A DNA stretch of 64,000 bases from Paraburkholderia antibiotica (lineage in GTDB: Bacteria > Pseudomonadota > Gammaproteobacteria > Burkholderiales > Burkholderiaceae), in the NCBI RefSeq assembly GCF_012927125.1, contig NZ_JABBFZ010000003.1, positions 310,001 to 374,000 of the forward strand, read 5' to 3'. Below the pieces are notes generated by a model. The model saw only the letters and a list, made by a program, of their open reading frames with translations. It did no database searches and was not told where the DNA came from. A program made the translations under genes and the position numbers. This document shows positions 45,003 to 53,395 of this stretch, piece after piece (the stretch's first letter is position 1; every line of letters begins with the position of its first letter).

Positions 45003-46025
45003 TCAGGCAAACCCTCGCGGATTCATCGACTGCCAGCGCCAGTGATCCGCGCACATGCGCTCGATGCCGAACTGCGCACGCCAGCCGATGATCCGCTCGG
45101 CCGCCGCCGGATCGGCGAAGCACTGCGCGACGTCGCCCGGGCGGCGCGCGACGATCTCGTACGGCACCGGCCGGCCCGACGCCTTCTCGAACGAGCGCAC
45201 CACGTCGAGCACGCTATAGCCCTGACCCGTGCCGAGATTGACGACGAAGCTCGCATCGCGCTTCACCAGTGCGTCGAGCGCGGCCAGGTGTCCGCGCGCC
45301 AGATCGACCACGTGGATGTAGTCGCGCACGCCGGTGCCGTCCGGCGTGTCGTAGTCGCCGCCGAACACGCGCAGCTTGTCGAGCTTGCCGACCGCGACCT
45401 GCGCGACGTACGGCATCAGGTTGTTCGGAATGCCGGCCGGATCTTCGCCGATCAGGCCGCTCTCGTGCGCGCCAACCGGGTTGAAGTAGCGCAGCGTCGC
45501 GATGCGCCACGACGGGTCCGACAGCTCCAGATCGCGCAGCACCTGCTCGGCGATCAGCTTCGACTGACCATACGGGTTCGTGGCCGACAGCGGAAACGAT
45601 TCGTCGATCGGCGAGCTTTTCGGCACGCCGTAGACGGTCGCCGACGAACTGAACACGAACTGCCTGACGTTACGGTCGCGCATCACGCCGAGCAGCGTCA
45701 GCAGACTGCCGACGTTGTTGCTGTAGTACTCGATCGGCTTCGCGACCGATTCGCCGACCGCCTTCAGCGCCGCGAAATGGATCGCGCCGGTGATCGGATG
45801 CGCGTCGAAGATCCGGTTGAGCGCTGCTTCGTCGCGCGCGTCGTCGTCGTAGAAGGTCACGGCGCGGCCGGTGATCTGCTCCACGCGTCGCAGCGATTCG
45901 CGTTTGCTGTTCACGAGGTTGTCGATCACCACGACGTCGTAGCCGCCATTGAGCAGCTCGACGCAGGTGTGCGAGCCGATGAAACCCGCCCCGCCCGTTA
46001 CCAGAATCGTGCCATTCGTGGTCAT
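45003..46025 (-). CDS. galE: UDP-glucose 4-epimerase
   Basis: Interconverts UDP-glucose and UDP-galactose using tightly bound NAD. The 340-residue product has [38 protein letters not shown], catalytic YGQSK, RYFNPVGAHESGLIGEDP and DGTGVRDYIHVVDLA, all typical of GalE at its usual length. It follows the glycosyltransferase gene by 12 bases on the minus strand and probably shares its transcript. Galactose or galactofuranose in the glycan would be consistent. Confidence 0.96.
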   Translation of the reverse strand: MTTNGTILVTGGAGFIGSHTCVELLNGGYDVVVIDNLVNSKRESLRRVEQITGRAVTFYDDDARDEAALNRIFDAHPITGAIHFAALKAVGESVAKPIEYYSNNVGSLLTLLGVMRDRNVRQFVFSSSATVYGVPKSSPIDESFPLSATNPYGQSKLIAEQVLRDLELSDPSWRIATLRYFNPVGAHESGLIGEDPAGIPNNLMPYVAQVAVGKLDKLRVFGGDYDTPDGTGVRDYIHVVDLARGHLAALDALVKRDASFVVNLGTGQGYSVLDVVRSFEKASGRPVPYEIVARRPGDVAQCFADPAAAERIIGWRAQFGIERMCADHWRWQSMNPRGFA

Positions 46026-46037
46026 GCTGTTGCTCCG

Positions 46038-47186
46038 TTAAAGTAAAACGCCCGTGATTTTCTGAACCAGGTCTTTATAGGTTTCGACGACCATGCGTTC
46101 GTCGAATTCCGTTGCGACTTTCTGTCGGCCGCGTTCGGCCATCGCGCGTCGTTGCGCGCCGCTCATGTCGAGCATGCGCGCGAGACTCGCGGCGAGACTA
46201 TCGGCGTTGCGCACTTCGCACAGCAGACCGTTGACGCCATCGGCCACCACTTCGCGGCAGCCGGGCACGTCGGTCGCGACAATCGGCCGGCCCATCGCCG
46301 ATGCTTCCATCAGCGTGCGCGGCACGCCTTCGCGATACGACGGCAGCACCACGCAATCCGCGTCGGCGATGTGCGGCCGCACGTCGTGCGCTTCGCCGAG
46401 ATATTCGATCACGCCTTCCCGTTCCCACGCGGCGACTTCGTCGCGTGTGATCGCGCTCGGGTTGTCGACGCCGACCGGCCCGAGCAGCTGGAAACGCGCC
46501 TGCGGATAACGTTCGCGCAATTGCCGCGCGGCCTCGACGTATTCGCCGACACCCTTGTCCCACAGCAGCCGCCCGATCAGCACGAAGCGGAACTCCGCGC
46601 GCTCGCGCAGCGGCGTGAACGCGAACTGTTCGAGATCGACGCCTTCGCCATGCAGCAGGCGCGCGCGCTCCGGATGCACGAGCAGCTTCTGATCGACGAA
46701 CGCGGATTCGTCGTCGCGATTCAGAAACCACACCTCGCGCGGAAAGCGGAACGCGAAACGATACAGTCTTTTCGCGATCTGCGCGGCGCGGCTGTGCTGG
46801 ATAAACACGTAGCCGAGGCCGGTCGTGACCGCGACCGATTGCACGCCGGCCAGCTTCGCCGCGATCGAACCGTAGATGTTCGGCTTGATCGTGTAGTGAA
46901 ATACGACGTGCGGACGGATCGTCCGGTATTGCCGGTACAACGCGAGCAGCGTGCGCAGATCTTCGCGCGGACTCGTGCCTTTCGATGCGACCGGCAGCTC
47001 GATGCAGCGGCAGCCCATCGCGCCGAGCAGCTCGAAGGTCCGGTCGCGCGGCGCGAGCACGGTGACGTCGACGCCGCGTCCGATCAGCATGCGGATCAGC
47101 CCTTGCCGATAGGTATAGATTGCCCAGGCCGTGTTGCAAACGAGTGTAATGCGCAGCGCGGGCGTCGACTTGAAAGAAGGCTTCAT
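46038..47186 (-). CDS. Glycosyltransferase family 4-like (CapM/PglA type)
   Basis: 382-residue GT-B glycosyltransferase: ITLVCNTAWAIYTYRQGLIR at the N-terminus, HYTIKPNIYGSIAAKL and VTTGLGYVF typical of the CapM/PglA-like group, FVLIGRLLWDKGVGEYVEA and the EX7E motif EGVPRTLME in VLPSYREGVPRTLMEASA. Members of this group often add HexNAc or fucosamine to lipid-linked acceptors. It lies between galE and a GT2 gene on the same strand. Confidence 0.9.
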   Translation of the reverse strand: MKPSFKSTPALRITLVCNTAWAIYTYRQGLIRMLIGRGVDVTVLAPRDRTFELLGAMGCRCIELPVASKGTSPREDLRTLLALYRQYRTIRPHVVFHYTIKPNIYGSIAAKLAGVQSVAVTTGLGYVFIQHSRAAQIAKRLYRFAFRFPREVWFLNRDDESAFVDQKLLVHPERARLLHGEGVDLEQFAFTPLRERAEFRFVLIGRLLWDKGVGEYVEAARQLRERYPQARFQLLGPVGVDNPSAITRDEVAAWEREGVIEYLGEAHDVRPHIADADCVVLPSYREGVPRTLMEASAMGRPIVATDVPGCREVVADGVNGLLCEVRNADSLAASLARMLDMSGAQRRAMAERGRQKVATEFDERMVVETYKDLVQKITGVLL

Positions 47187-47268
47187 GCGGTGAAGGGCTG
47201 GGCGTTGAGTGGGACGTTGGTGAGACGCTAGTGAGACATCACGCAGGATAACGGGTCGCGCGCCAGGC

Positions 47269-48099
47269 TCAGTGACTCGCGCGCGGCGCGAGCAGGCTGC
47301 GTTTGAGCCGCTGCAGCGTGCGATACGGCAGCATCAGATGCAGCAGGTTCTTCGCGAGGCCCAGCCAGTCGTACGGATTGGCCACGTTGAAATAGCGCAA
47401 TTGCAGGCGCAACGTCGAGCCGATCTGGCGGCGCCGCTTCGTCGCGCTGATGCCGCCTTCGTTCAGTTCGTAATACAAACCGAGCTCCGGCAGATTCGCG
47501 CAGTCGTAGCGCTCCATCAGGCGCACGAACAGATCGAGGTCTTCCGCCGAACGATACTCGGCGCGATAGTTGCCGACTGTGCGCACGGCATCGATACGCA
47601 GCATCATCGACGGATGCGCGAGGCAGGAGCGGAAAAAGCGCTGCCGGCGAATCGCCTTCGGCTCGGCCGGCGGCGTCAGCATGAAGAGCGGTTCACCCGC
47701 GCGCGTGACGACCTGGGTCCACATGCCGAGGCCGGCCACGCGCGGATGCAGCTCCATGAACGTGCGCTGCTTCGCGAGCCGCTGCGGTACCGCGCGGTCG
47801 CCGGCATCGATTCGGGCTGCGTAACGAAAGCCGCGCTGCGCGAGCGCGTCGATGCCGGTCTGCAGCGCGCGCTCGATGCCGCCGTTCTGCGCCATGCGTA
47901 GAACTTCGATTTTCAGATTCGGCAGCGCGGGCGCGACGATTGGCGGCGTGCTGCCGTCATCGACGATCAGTACGTGCACTAGCGCACTTTCATTAAACGA
48001 CGCGAGCGTAAAATCCACGTCCGCCTGACCGTTGTACGCGGGCATCAGCACCGCGACATCGTCGAGCGTCATTTGCGCGGCGGCGGATAAATTCGTCAT
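47269..48099 (-). CDS. GT2 family glycosyltransferase
   Basis: 276-residue GT-A glycosyltransferase: VAVLMPAYNGQADVDFTLAS, VLIVDDGSTPP, and RIDAGDRAVPQRL in place of the usual DxD region. The RYRSAEDLD-like segment EYRSAEDLDLFVRLME is the acceptor/base region. Its start overlaps the stop of the Wzx-like gene by 4 bases, so the two are translationally coupled. Sugar unknown. Confidence 0.9.
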   Translation of the reverse strand: MTNLSAAAQMTLDDVAVLMPAYNGQADVDFTLASFNESALVHVLIVDDGSTPPIVAPALPNLKIEVLRMAQNGGIERALQTGIDALAQRGFRYAARIDAGDRAVPQRLAKQRTFMELHPRVAGLGMWTQVVTRAGEPLFMLTPPAEPKAIRRQRFFRSCLAHPSMMLRIDAVRTVGNYRAEYRSAEDLDLFVRLMERYDCANLPELGLYYELNEGGISATKRRRQIGSTLRLQLRYFNVANPYDWLGLAKNLLHLMLPYRTLQRLKRSLLAPRASH

Positions 48100-49358
48100 G
48101 GGCGCAATTTGAAACGGATGTAATAAAGATTAACCGACGCAGCCGCCAGATAGCCGGCCGCGAGGCCCACGAGCGCGCCGTAGGCGCCGAGTCGCGGAAT
48201 CGCCAGCAGGTTGACCGCGAACGCGACGGCGAGCGCGAGCAGCCACTTGGAAAGCAGCACGAATTTAGCTTGATACTTGAGTACGACCAGATTGCCGATC
48301 GCCTCGATGCCGGCCGGCACCGACAGCCACACGGCCCAGCGGAAGATCTCGATCGCGCCTTCGAAATCCGGCCCGAACACGCGGCGGATGATGAAACCCG
48401 CGAGCAGATCGAGCACCAGCGCGCCGCTCACCATCAGCACGGCGGTCAGCGCGGTGAGCCGCCACATGTTGCGGCGCAGTTGCGCGATGCCCTGCACGCG
48501 ATAGACGAACGCGGGCGCGATGGTCTGCGCGAGCATCAGCGCGAGGGTGATCCAGTTTTCGTTGAGCTGCTGGGCGGCCGAGTAGCGGCCGAGGTCGGCG
48601 AACGAGATCGCGCGCTCCAGCATCAGCCGGTCGAGTTTCAGGAACAGATACATACAGATGAGCCCGAGCCAGAACACCGTGCCCGCGCTCGCGAAATGCC
48701 TGAACAGCGATCGATCGACCTGCCAGCCGAGCTTGCCGCCATGCCGGCGCATGAAGTAGACGACCAGCACCGCGCCGATCGCCGCCGATTCGAGCGCCCA
48801 CAGCCAGCCGAAGCGCGCGGGCGCGGCCGCGGCGCGCACCAGCAGATAGACGAGGCCGGCTTTGACGATCGCGGTGCTCATGCTGGTCAGCAACTGCGGC
48901 TTGCTGAAGGTCATGCTTTGCAGCCACGCGTTGATCACGCCGACGAACGGCTCGCGAAACAGCATCGTCACCGCGAGACCCGCGAGCATCGCGCCGACGA
49001 GCGGATCGAAGAAGTGCAGCGCGATCCCGAGCCATGTCAGCAGCAACGCGAGCGCCGACACCGAGAAGCGCAGCGCGAACGCACTGCCGAGCACGGTGCC
49101 GAGCTGGTCGGGCGGCCGGTTGACGATGGTCGGCACGAGGATTTCCGCGCCGCACACCCAGGTGATCGGCGAGAGCACCAGCAGCAGCGTGTTCGCGTAC
49201 TGCCATTTGCCGAACGTATCGGGCCCGAAGTAGCGCGCGAGCATGCCGCTGATCGCGATCGCGACGCCGATCTGCGTAAGCCGTTCGAGCCCCAGCCAGA
49301 CGATGTTCGTGAATGCGCGCGTGACGTCGGGATTGGCGAAGCGCTTGAGCGTCAGCAT
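48096..49358 (-). CDS. wzx: Wzx-like oligosaccharide flippase
   Basis: 420-residue polytopic membrane protein with about twelve hydrophobic segments. It starts with an amphipathic NIVWLGLERLTQIGVAIAIS and carries GMLARYFGPDTFGKWQYA, the pattern of polysaccharide-biosynthesis flippases. It would translocate an undecaprenyl-diphosphate-linked repeat unit across the inner membrane. Its presence beside an ABC exporter pair (7162-8761) argues for two export routes in the region. No clear Wzy or Wzz was identified. It is the first gene of the minus-strand unit wzx-GT2-GT4-galE. Confidence 0.88.
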   Translation of the reverse strand: MLTLKRFANPDVTRAFTNIVWLGLERLTQIGVAIAISGMLARYFGPDTFGKWQYANTLLLVLSPITWVCGAEILVPTIVNRPPDQLGTVLGSAFALRFSVSALALLLTWLGIALHFFDPLVGAMLAGLAVTMLFREPFVGVINAWLQSMTFSKPQLLTSMSTAIVKAGLVYLLVRAAAAPARFGWLWALESAAIGAVLVVYFMRRHGGKLGWQVDRSLFRHFASAGTVFWLGLICMYLFLKLDRLMLERAISFADLGRYSAAQQLNENWITLALMLAQTIAPAFVYRVQGIAQLRRNMWRLTALTAVLMVSGALVLDLLAGFIIRRVFGPDFEGAIEIFRWAVWLSVPAGIEAIGNLVVLKYQAKFVLLSKWLLALAVAFAVNLLAIPRLGAYGALVGLAAGYLAAASVNLYYIRFKLRP

Positions 49359-49531
49359 CCGGTGGCCGCGCGCCGCTGCGCGCCGATAAAGCGGCCTTGC
49401 GCGCTTGCGCGGGCGGCCGTCGAGGTGGCCGTCGGCGCATGCGCCCGGCCCGCCGGCAGCCGGGGCAACTTTACAAAGGGACGGCGTCTAAGCATTAGAA
49501 TGGCGTTATTCAGGCTGGTCAGAAGAACGCA

Positions 49532-49537
49532 ATTATA
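49532..49537 (-). promoter_or_regulatory. Candidate -10 element upstream of wzx
   Basis: TATAAT on the minus strand, about 170 bases before the wzx start, in the 294-base divergent gap with manB. No TTGACA-like hexamer at the right distance, so this is weak. Confidence 0.25.
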
Positions 49538-49652
49538 AGTTGGAACCGGACCGCTTCCGGCAAGGGCGCACCGCGGCGTGACAACGCCCGGTTTTACCGA
49601 TTCATCGACGGTGCGCAGGTCAAAATTTTCCATTGCACGCAAGTGAGCCAAC

Positions 49653-51047
49653 ATGATCTCCAAATCCATTTTCAAGGCGTATGACATTCGCGGCGTGATC
49701 GGCAAAACGCTCGACACCGACGCCGCGCGTTCCATCGGTCGCGCATTCGGCAGCGAAGTGCGGGCGCAGGGCGGCGACGCGGTCGTCGTCGCGCGCGATG
49801 GACGTCTGTCGGGTCCCGAGCTGATCCAGGCGTTGTCCGAAGGTTTGCGCGCGGCCGGTGTCGACGTCGTCAACGTCGGCATGGTGCCGACGCCGGTCGG
49901 CTACTTCGCGGCGAGCGTGCCGCTCAAGCTCGCCAGCGGCGAGCGTCGGGTCGATTCGTGCATCGTCGTGACCGGCAGCCACAATCCGCCGGACTACAAC
50001 GGCTTCAAGATGGTGCTGCGCGGCGCGGCCATCTACGGCGAGCAGATCCTCGCGCTGCATCAGCGCATCGTCGATGAAAACTTCGCGCAAGGCAGCGGCT
50101 CGTACACCGAATACGACATCTCCGACGCGTATCTCGAGCGCATCACGAGCGACGTGAAGATCGCACGTCCGATCAAGATCGTCGTCGATACCGGCAATGG
50201 CGTCGCGGGCGCGCTCGCGCCGAAGCTGTTCAAAAAGCTCGGCTGCGAACTGGTCGAACTGTTCACCGAAGTCGACGGCAACTTCCCGAATCACCACCCG
50301 GACCCGGCTCACCCGGAGAACCTCGAAGACGTGATTCGCGCGTTGAAGGAAACGGATGCGGAAATCGGCTTCGCGTTCGACGGCGACGGCGACCGCCTCG
50401 GCGTCGTCACCAAAGACGGCCAGATCATCTACCCGGACCGCCAGCTGATGCTGTTCGCGGAAGAAGTGCTGTCGCGCAACAAGGGCGCGCAGATCATTTA
50501 CGACGTGAAGTGCACGCGCAACCTCGCGAAGTGGGTCAAGGACAAGGGCGGCGAGCCGCTGATGTGGAAGACCGGCCACTCGCTCGTGAAGGCGAAGCTG
50601 CGCGAAACCGGCGCGCCGCTCGCGGGCGAAATGAGCGGTCACGTGTTCTTCAAGGACCGCTGGTACGGTTTCGACGACGGCCTGTACACTGGCGCGCGTC
50701 TCCTGGAAATCCTCACGCGCGTCGCGGATCCGAGCAAGCTGCTGAACTCGCTGCCGAACTCGCACTCCACGCCGGAACTGCAACTGAAGCTCGAAGAGGG
50801 CGAGAACTTCGAACTGATCGCGCGTCTGCAGCAGAACGCGAAGTTCACCGGCGCGGACGACGTGGTCAAGATCGACGGCCTGCGCGTCGAGTATCCGGAC
50901 GGCTTCGGCCTCGCGCGTTCGTCGAACACGACGCCGGTCGTTGTGATGCGCTTCGAAGCCGACAACGACGCGGCGCTCAAACGCATCCAGGACGATTTCC
51001 GCCGCGTGATCCTGGCGGAAAAGGCCGATGCGAAACTGCCGTTCTGA
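49653..51047 (+). CDS. manB: Phosphomannomutase/phosphoglucomutase
   Basis: Interconverts hexose-6-phosphate and hexose-1-phosphate, feeding ManC and RmlA. The 464-residue product matches the AlgC/ManB type: FKAYDIRGVIG, VVARDGRLSG, VTGSHNPPDYNG (phosphoserine loop), FDGDGDRLG (metal loop), GEMSGHVFF (sugar recognition) and a C-terminal RSSNTTPVVVMRF phosphate loop. It is divergent from wzx and followed by a strong terminator. It is probably a core cellular gene as well as a supplier to the glycan locus. Confidence 0.95.
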   Translation: MISKSIFKAYDIRGVIGKTLDTDAARSIGRAFGSEVRAQGGDAVVVARDGRLSGPELIQALSEGLRAAGVDVVNVGMVPTPVGYFAASVPLKLASGERRVDSCIVVTGSHNPPDYNGFKMVLRGAAIYGEQILALHQRIVDENFAQGSGSYTEYDISDAYLERITSDVKIARPIKIVVDTGNGVAGALAPKLFKKLGCELVELFTEVDGNFPNHHPDPAHPENLEDVIRALKETDAEIGFAFDGDGDRLGVVTKDGQIIYPDRQLMLFAEEVLSRNKGAQIIYDVKCTRNLAKWVKDKGGEPLMWKTGHSLVKAKLRETGAPLAGEMSGHVFFKDRWYGFDDGLYTGARLLEILTRVADPSKLLNSLPNSHSTPELQLKLEEGENFELIARLQQNAKFTGADDVVKIDGLRVEYPDGFGLARSSNTTPVVVMRFEADNDAALKRIQDDFRRVILAEKADAKLPF

Positions 51048-51111
51048 CGGTTGACGCAGCGGCGCTTCGAGCCTCGCGGGACCGGCTCGAAGCGTCACCG
51101 CTGCTCATGAA

Positions 51112-51145
51112 CGCGGCGCGGGCGAGATGCCCGCGCCGCGTTTTT
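51112..51145 (+). terminator. Rho-independent terminator after manB
   Basis: A perfect 12-base GC stem (51112-51123 with 51129-51140), a 5-base loop and five T at 51141-51145. Confidence 0.93.
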
Positions 51146-51201
51146 CATGTCGCTTTTCAGGTGCGTCACCGATGACGCGCTAGAATTGCCGACCGCTGTA
51201 T

Positions 51202-51237
51202 CCCCCGGGGGCCTGGCGCCGTGCGCCGGGTTGGGGG
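51202..51237 (+). other. Structured GC-rich leader before waaC
   Basis: CCTGGCGC (51212-51219) pairs with GCGCCGGG (51223-51230), with one wobble, over a 3-base loop. CCCCC (51202-51206) can pair with GGGGG (51233-51237) outside it. It follows a possible TAGAAT -10 (51181-51186) and precedes waaC by about 45 bases. It could be a structured 5-prime leader. Confidence 0.35.
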
Positions 51238-51282
51238 CTCCTTTCAACGCATCTTCGAGCCGGATCGCCGGTTTTCACACTC

Positions 51283-52284
51283 TTGAGCGCGCAAAAGATT
51301 CTGATCGTGAGAGTGTCGTCGCTGGGCGACGTCGTTCACAACATGCCCGTCATCGCCGATATCCGGCGCCGCCATCCCGACGCGCAGATCGACTGGCTCG
51401 TCGAGGAAAGCTTCGTCGGGCTCGTGGAGCTCGTGACCGGTGTGCGGCGCGCGATTCCGGTGTCGCTGCGGCGCTGGCGCAAGCGCATCCTGTCGGTCGA
51501 CAACTGGCGCGAGATCGGCGCGTTTCGCCGCGCGCTCGCCGCCGAGAACTACGATCTGGTGATCGACTGTCAGGGGCTCATCAAGACCGCGTGGGTCGCG
51601 AGCATGGCGCGTGGGCCGCTCGTCGGCCTCGGCAACCGGACCGACGGCGCCGGCTACGAATGGCCGGTGCGCTTTTTCTACGGGCAGCGTGTGCCGATCG
51701 AGCCGCGCACGCACGTGGTCGAACGCACCCGGCAATTGGTGGCCGCGGCGCTGGGCGACCCGCCGCCGCAACCCACCGACGACATCGATTTCGGCCTCGA
51801 CACCGGACGGGCGGCGCTCGCGCTGTCCCAGGCGAATCTGAACCTGCCGGTGCCGTACGTGGTGTTCGTGCACGCGACTTCACGCGCCGACAAACAATGG
51901 CCCGATACCGCGTGGATCGAGTTGGGGCAGTCGCTGGTGCGGCGGGGCGCGTCGATCGTGCTGCCGTGGGGCAGCGACGCCGAGCGCGCGACCAGCGAGC
52001 GGCTCGCGAAGGAGTTCGGCGCGGCCGCGATCGTGCCGCCGAAGCTGTCGCTGCCGGCGGTGGTCGGCCTGATCGACGGCGCGGCCGCGACCGTCGGGGT
52101 TGACACAGGTCTGGTTCACATTGCCGCGGCGCTGAAGCGGCCGACGGTCGAGTTGTACAATTTCTCGACCGCGTGGCGTACCGGCGGCTATTGGTCGCCG
52201 AACGTCGTCAATCTCGGCGCGGCCGGGCAGCCGCCAACGCTACAGCAGGTCAAGTCGGCGCTGGCCGGCTTCGGTCTGCTGTAA
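51283..52284 (+). CDS. waaC: Lipopolysaccharide heptosyltransferase I
   Basis: Adds the first L-glycero-D-manno-heptose to Kdo in the inner core of LPS; inner-membrane associated. The 333-residue product has ILIVRVSSLGDVVHNMPVI, WLVEESFVGLVE and YDLVIDCQGLIKTAW. The donor site is marked by FVHATSRADKQWP and VGVDTGLVHIAAAL. The start is a TTG at 51283; no stronger upstream start exists, and the GTG at 51307 would cut into the conserved N-terminus. It lies in a waaC-kdoO-waaA set. Confidence 0.95.
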   Translation: MSAQKILIVRVSSLGDVVHNMPVIADIRRRHPDAQIDWLVEESFVGLVELVTGVRRAIPVSLRRWRKRILSVDNWREIGAFRRALAAENYDLVIDCQGLIKTAWVASMARGPLVGLGNRTDGAGYEWPVRFFYGQRVPIEPRTHVVERTRQLVAAALGDPPPQPTDDIDFGLDTGRAALALSQANLNLPVPYVVFVHATSRADKQWPDTAWIELGQSLVRRGASIVLPWGSDAERATSERLAKEFGAAAIVPPKLSLPAVVGLIDGAAATVGVDTGLVHIAAALKRPTVELYNFSTAWRTGGYWSPNVVNLGAAGQPPTLQQVKSALAGFGLL

Positions 52285-52389
52285 GCCGGGCCCGCTGTCA
52301 GCAGGAGCCCGGGTCTGCCGCAGTGCGACCGGGCTGCCGCAACCCGCCGGTGCGCTTCGCCTTGCGCACCTCCGTATCCAAGGGCGACC

Positions 52390-53274
52390 ATGAACGAAAC
52401 CCAGATCATCGAAGTAGCGAGTGCCGACTGGCACGGCTCCAACCTGTCCGTGCCGCGCGAGACGCTGCTTGCCGGCGTCGAACGCGGCAAGGTGCTGTAT
52501 TTCCCGAACCTGCGCTTTGCGATCGAAGGCGGCGAGCAGGCGCTGCTCGACCCCGCGCTCGCCGATCCGAACCGCAAGAACATCAGCCTTGAGCCGAACG
52601 GCGGCGCGCTGCACGGCGTGGCCGGCGACGCGGTCACGCAATCGGCGGTGCGCGCGTTGATCGCGCGTTATCAGGCGAATGCGCGCACGCTCGTCGACGG
52701 CCTCTTCCCCGAATACAACGGCAAGCTGCGCGTGGCGCCGACGAGCCTGCGGCTGCATCAGGTCGAAACGCGCGAAACCTCGTGGCGCAAGGACGACAGC
52801 CGTCTGCACGTCGACGCGTTTCCGTCGCGGCCGAATTACGGCGAGCGCATCCTGCGCGTGTTCACCAACGTCAACCCGCACGGCGCGCCGCGCGTGTGGC
52901 GGGTCGGCGAACCGTTCGAGGACATGGCGCAGCGCTTCCTGCCGCGCATCAAGCCGCAGATGCCGGGCTCGGCGTGGCTGCTGAATCTGCTGCACGTCAC
53001 GAAGTCGCCGCGCAGCGAGTACGACCATCTGATGCTGAATCTGCACGACGGCATGAAGGCCGACCTCGACTATCAGAAGACGAGCCCGCAGGAGACCATG
53101 CCGTTCCCGCCGGGCAGCGTGTGGGTATGTTTCTCCGATCAGACCTCGCACGCGGTGATGTCCGGCCAGTTCATGCTGGAGCAGACGTTCTTCCTGCCGG
53201 TCAAGGCGATGGCGCAGCCCGAGTGCGCGCCGCTTGGCATTCTCGAGCGCCTGAAGGGCAGGGCGCTGGTTTGA
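52390..53274 (+). CDS. kdoO: Kdo hydroxylase (Fe(II)/2-oxoglutarate-dependent)
   Basis: Converts Kdo to D-glycero-D-talo-oct-2-ulosonic acid (Ko) in LPS, a modification known from Burkholderia. The 294-residue product has the HxD iron motif as HVDAF (H140, D142), and the distal His in SDQTSHAVMSG, followed by a conserved QFMLEQTFFLPV. Lying between waaC and waaA fits its role on Kdo. It starts 105 bases after waaC and ends 121 bases before waaA. Confidence 0.9.
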   Translation: MNETQIIEVASADWHGSNLSVPRETLLAGVERGKVLYFPNLRFAIEGGEQALLDPALADPNRKNISLEPNGGALHGVAGDAVTQSAVRALIARYQANARTLVDGLFPEYNGKLRVAPTSLRLHQVETRETSWRKDDSRLHVDAFPSRPNYGERILRVFTNVNPHGAPRVWRVGEPFEDMAQRFLPRIKPQMPGSAWLLNLLHVTKSPRSEYDHLMLNLHDGMKADLDYQKTSPQETMPFPPGSVWVCFSDQTSHAVMSGQFMLEQTFFLPVKAMAQPECAPLGILERLKGRALV

Positions 53275-53395
53275 GCGCGGCGGTTCGTACCCTGTCCGGG
53301 CTGGCTGTGCCGGCCCGCTCGCCGCGGTATGCGGCGAACCCGCGGCGTCTGAGCCGCTTCAATTCCTTCGGTCATGTTGGCCATGCGGAGCGTCG

